6,240 nt of DNA from Bacteroidota bacterium (GTDB lineage: Bacteria > Bacteroidota > Bacteroidia > Chitinophagales > Chitinophagaceae), in assembly GCA_023386395.1 (NCBI GenBank), contig JAEWJV010000641.1, positions 1-6,240 of the forward strand, read 5' to 3'. The notes under the pieces were generated by a model, which made no database searches, was not told the DNA's origin, and saw only the letters and a list, made by a program, of their open reading frames with translations. Below, piece after piece: positions 6,005-6,240 of this stretch; position 1 is the stretch's first letter; each line of letters opens with the position of its first letter. Both the position numbers and the translations under genes were made by a program.

Positions 6005-6154
6005 TCTTCAGCATTGAAGCGTTAAAATAACAAAGTTTAAAACTTCAGAATAAAGCAAGCCAGGTTGCAAACTTCGCTTAGTCCTGCTCATCCATCAATT
6101 CAGCTAAGTCTAACCCGCATAGAACACGACACCTGGCAAATGCCCGGAACCATC

Positions 6155-6175
6155 CATGCGCTTGGCATGATTTTT
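6155..6175 (+). terminator. Candidate intrinsic terminator: short hairpin plus T5
   Basis: CATGC-GCTTG-GCATG (6155-6169) is a perfect 5-bp stem with a 5-base loop, followed by one A and then TTTTT (6171-6175). The form fits a small + strand intrinsic terminator, but the stem is short and lies about 230 bases past the last stop codon. Confidence 0.3.
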
Positions 6176-6240
6176 AATCAATATTCAGCATTGCCATTAA
6201 TACCCACCTGCCAGGGATGGGTAATTCCTAATTATTTAAC

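Larger units (their letters stand above)
5928..6240. other. Right-hand non-coding stretch (313 bases)
   Basis: I find no supportable gene on either strand. One + frame stays open from about 6040 to the window edge but lacks an early start codon and any familiar motif. The region holds several small hairpins: AAAGTT-TAT-AACTTT, CTTCA-GCAT-TGAAG (6006-6019), CATGC-GCTTG-GCATG, and TACCCA/TGGGTA (6201-6223). It probably contains the 3' end of the TPR transcript and perhaps the start region of a gene beyond the edge. Confidence 0.5.

Overview
The window looks like a chromosomal stretch from a Bacteroidota bacterium, most likely of the Chitinophagaceae or a related group. The grounds are an AT-rich composition, start codons without a clear Shine-Dalgarno sequence, several type I and type II (lipoprotein) signal peptides, and protein types common in that phylum. 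The lineage is inferred from style, not from a marker gene. Every gene I can support is on the + strand.

Layout. (1) 3-1436: the 3' 477 codons of a family 1 glycoside hydrolase (beta-glucosidase type). It enters from the left edge, so its true start is outside the window. (2) 1437-1686: non-coding, with a folded repeat (1454-1494) and a perfect 12-base palindrome (1651-1662). (3) 1687-2247: an unrecognised two-helix membrane protein. (4) 2248-2359: a spacer with a second copy of the folded repeat (2251-2284). (5) 2360-2977: an unrecognised exported protein. (6) 2978-3184: probably non-coding. (7) 3185-3538: a small predicted lipoprotein, whose start I place well inside the longest open frame. 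(8) 3569-3899: a decayed, multiply frameshifted C-terminal fragment of an M16 (insulinase-like) zinc peptidase. (9) 3920-4049: a dense cluster of palindromes resembling REP/BIME elements. (10) 4242-5927: a large TPR lipoprotein of a recognisable, histidine-rich family. (11) 5928-6240: no gene, only small hairpins.

The genes do not form an obvious pathway. The two ends carry ordinary, complete-looking genes: a sugar hydrolase and a TPR lipoprotein. The middle, about 1.44-4.2 kb, looks like accessory DNA: AT-rich orphan genes in one orientation, separated by folded spacers that share the words CCGCTAA and GCGGGG, then a pseudogene remnant and a REP-like cluster. The best candidate for something under-described is this cassette-like arrangement of orphan genes between related stem-loops. 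I see no defence system, CRISPR array, RNA gene, integrase or complete insertion sequence, and I do not claim a new enzyme system.
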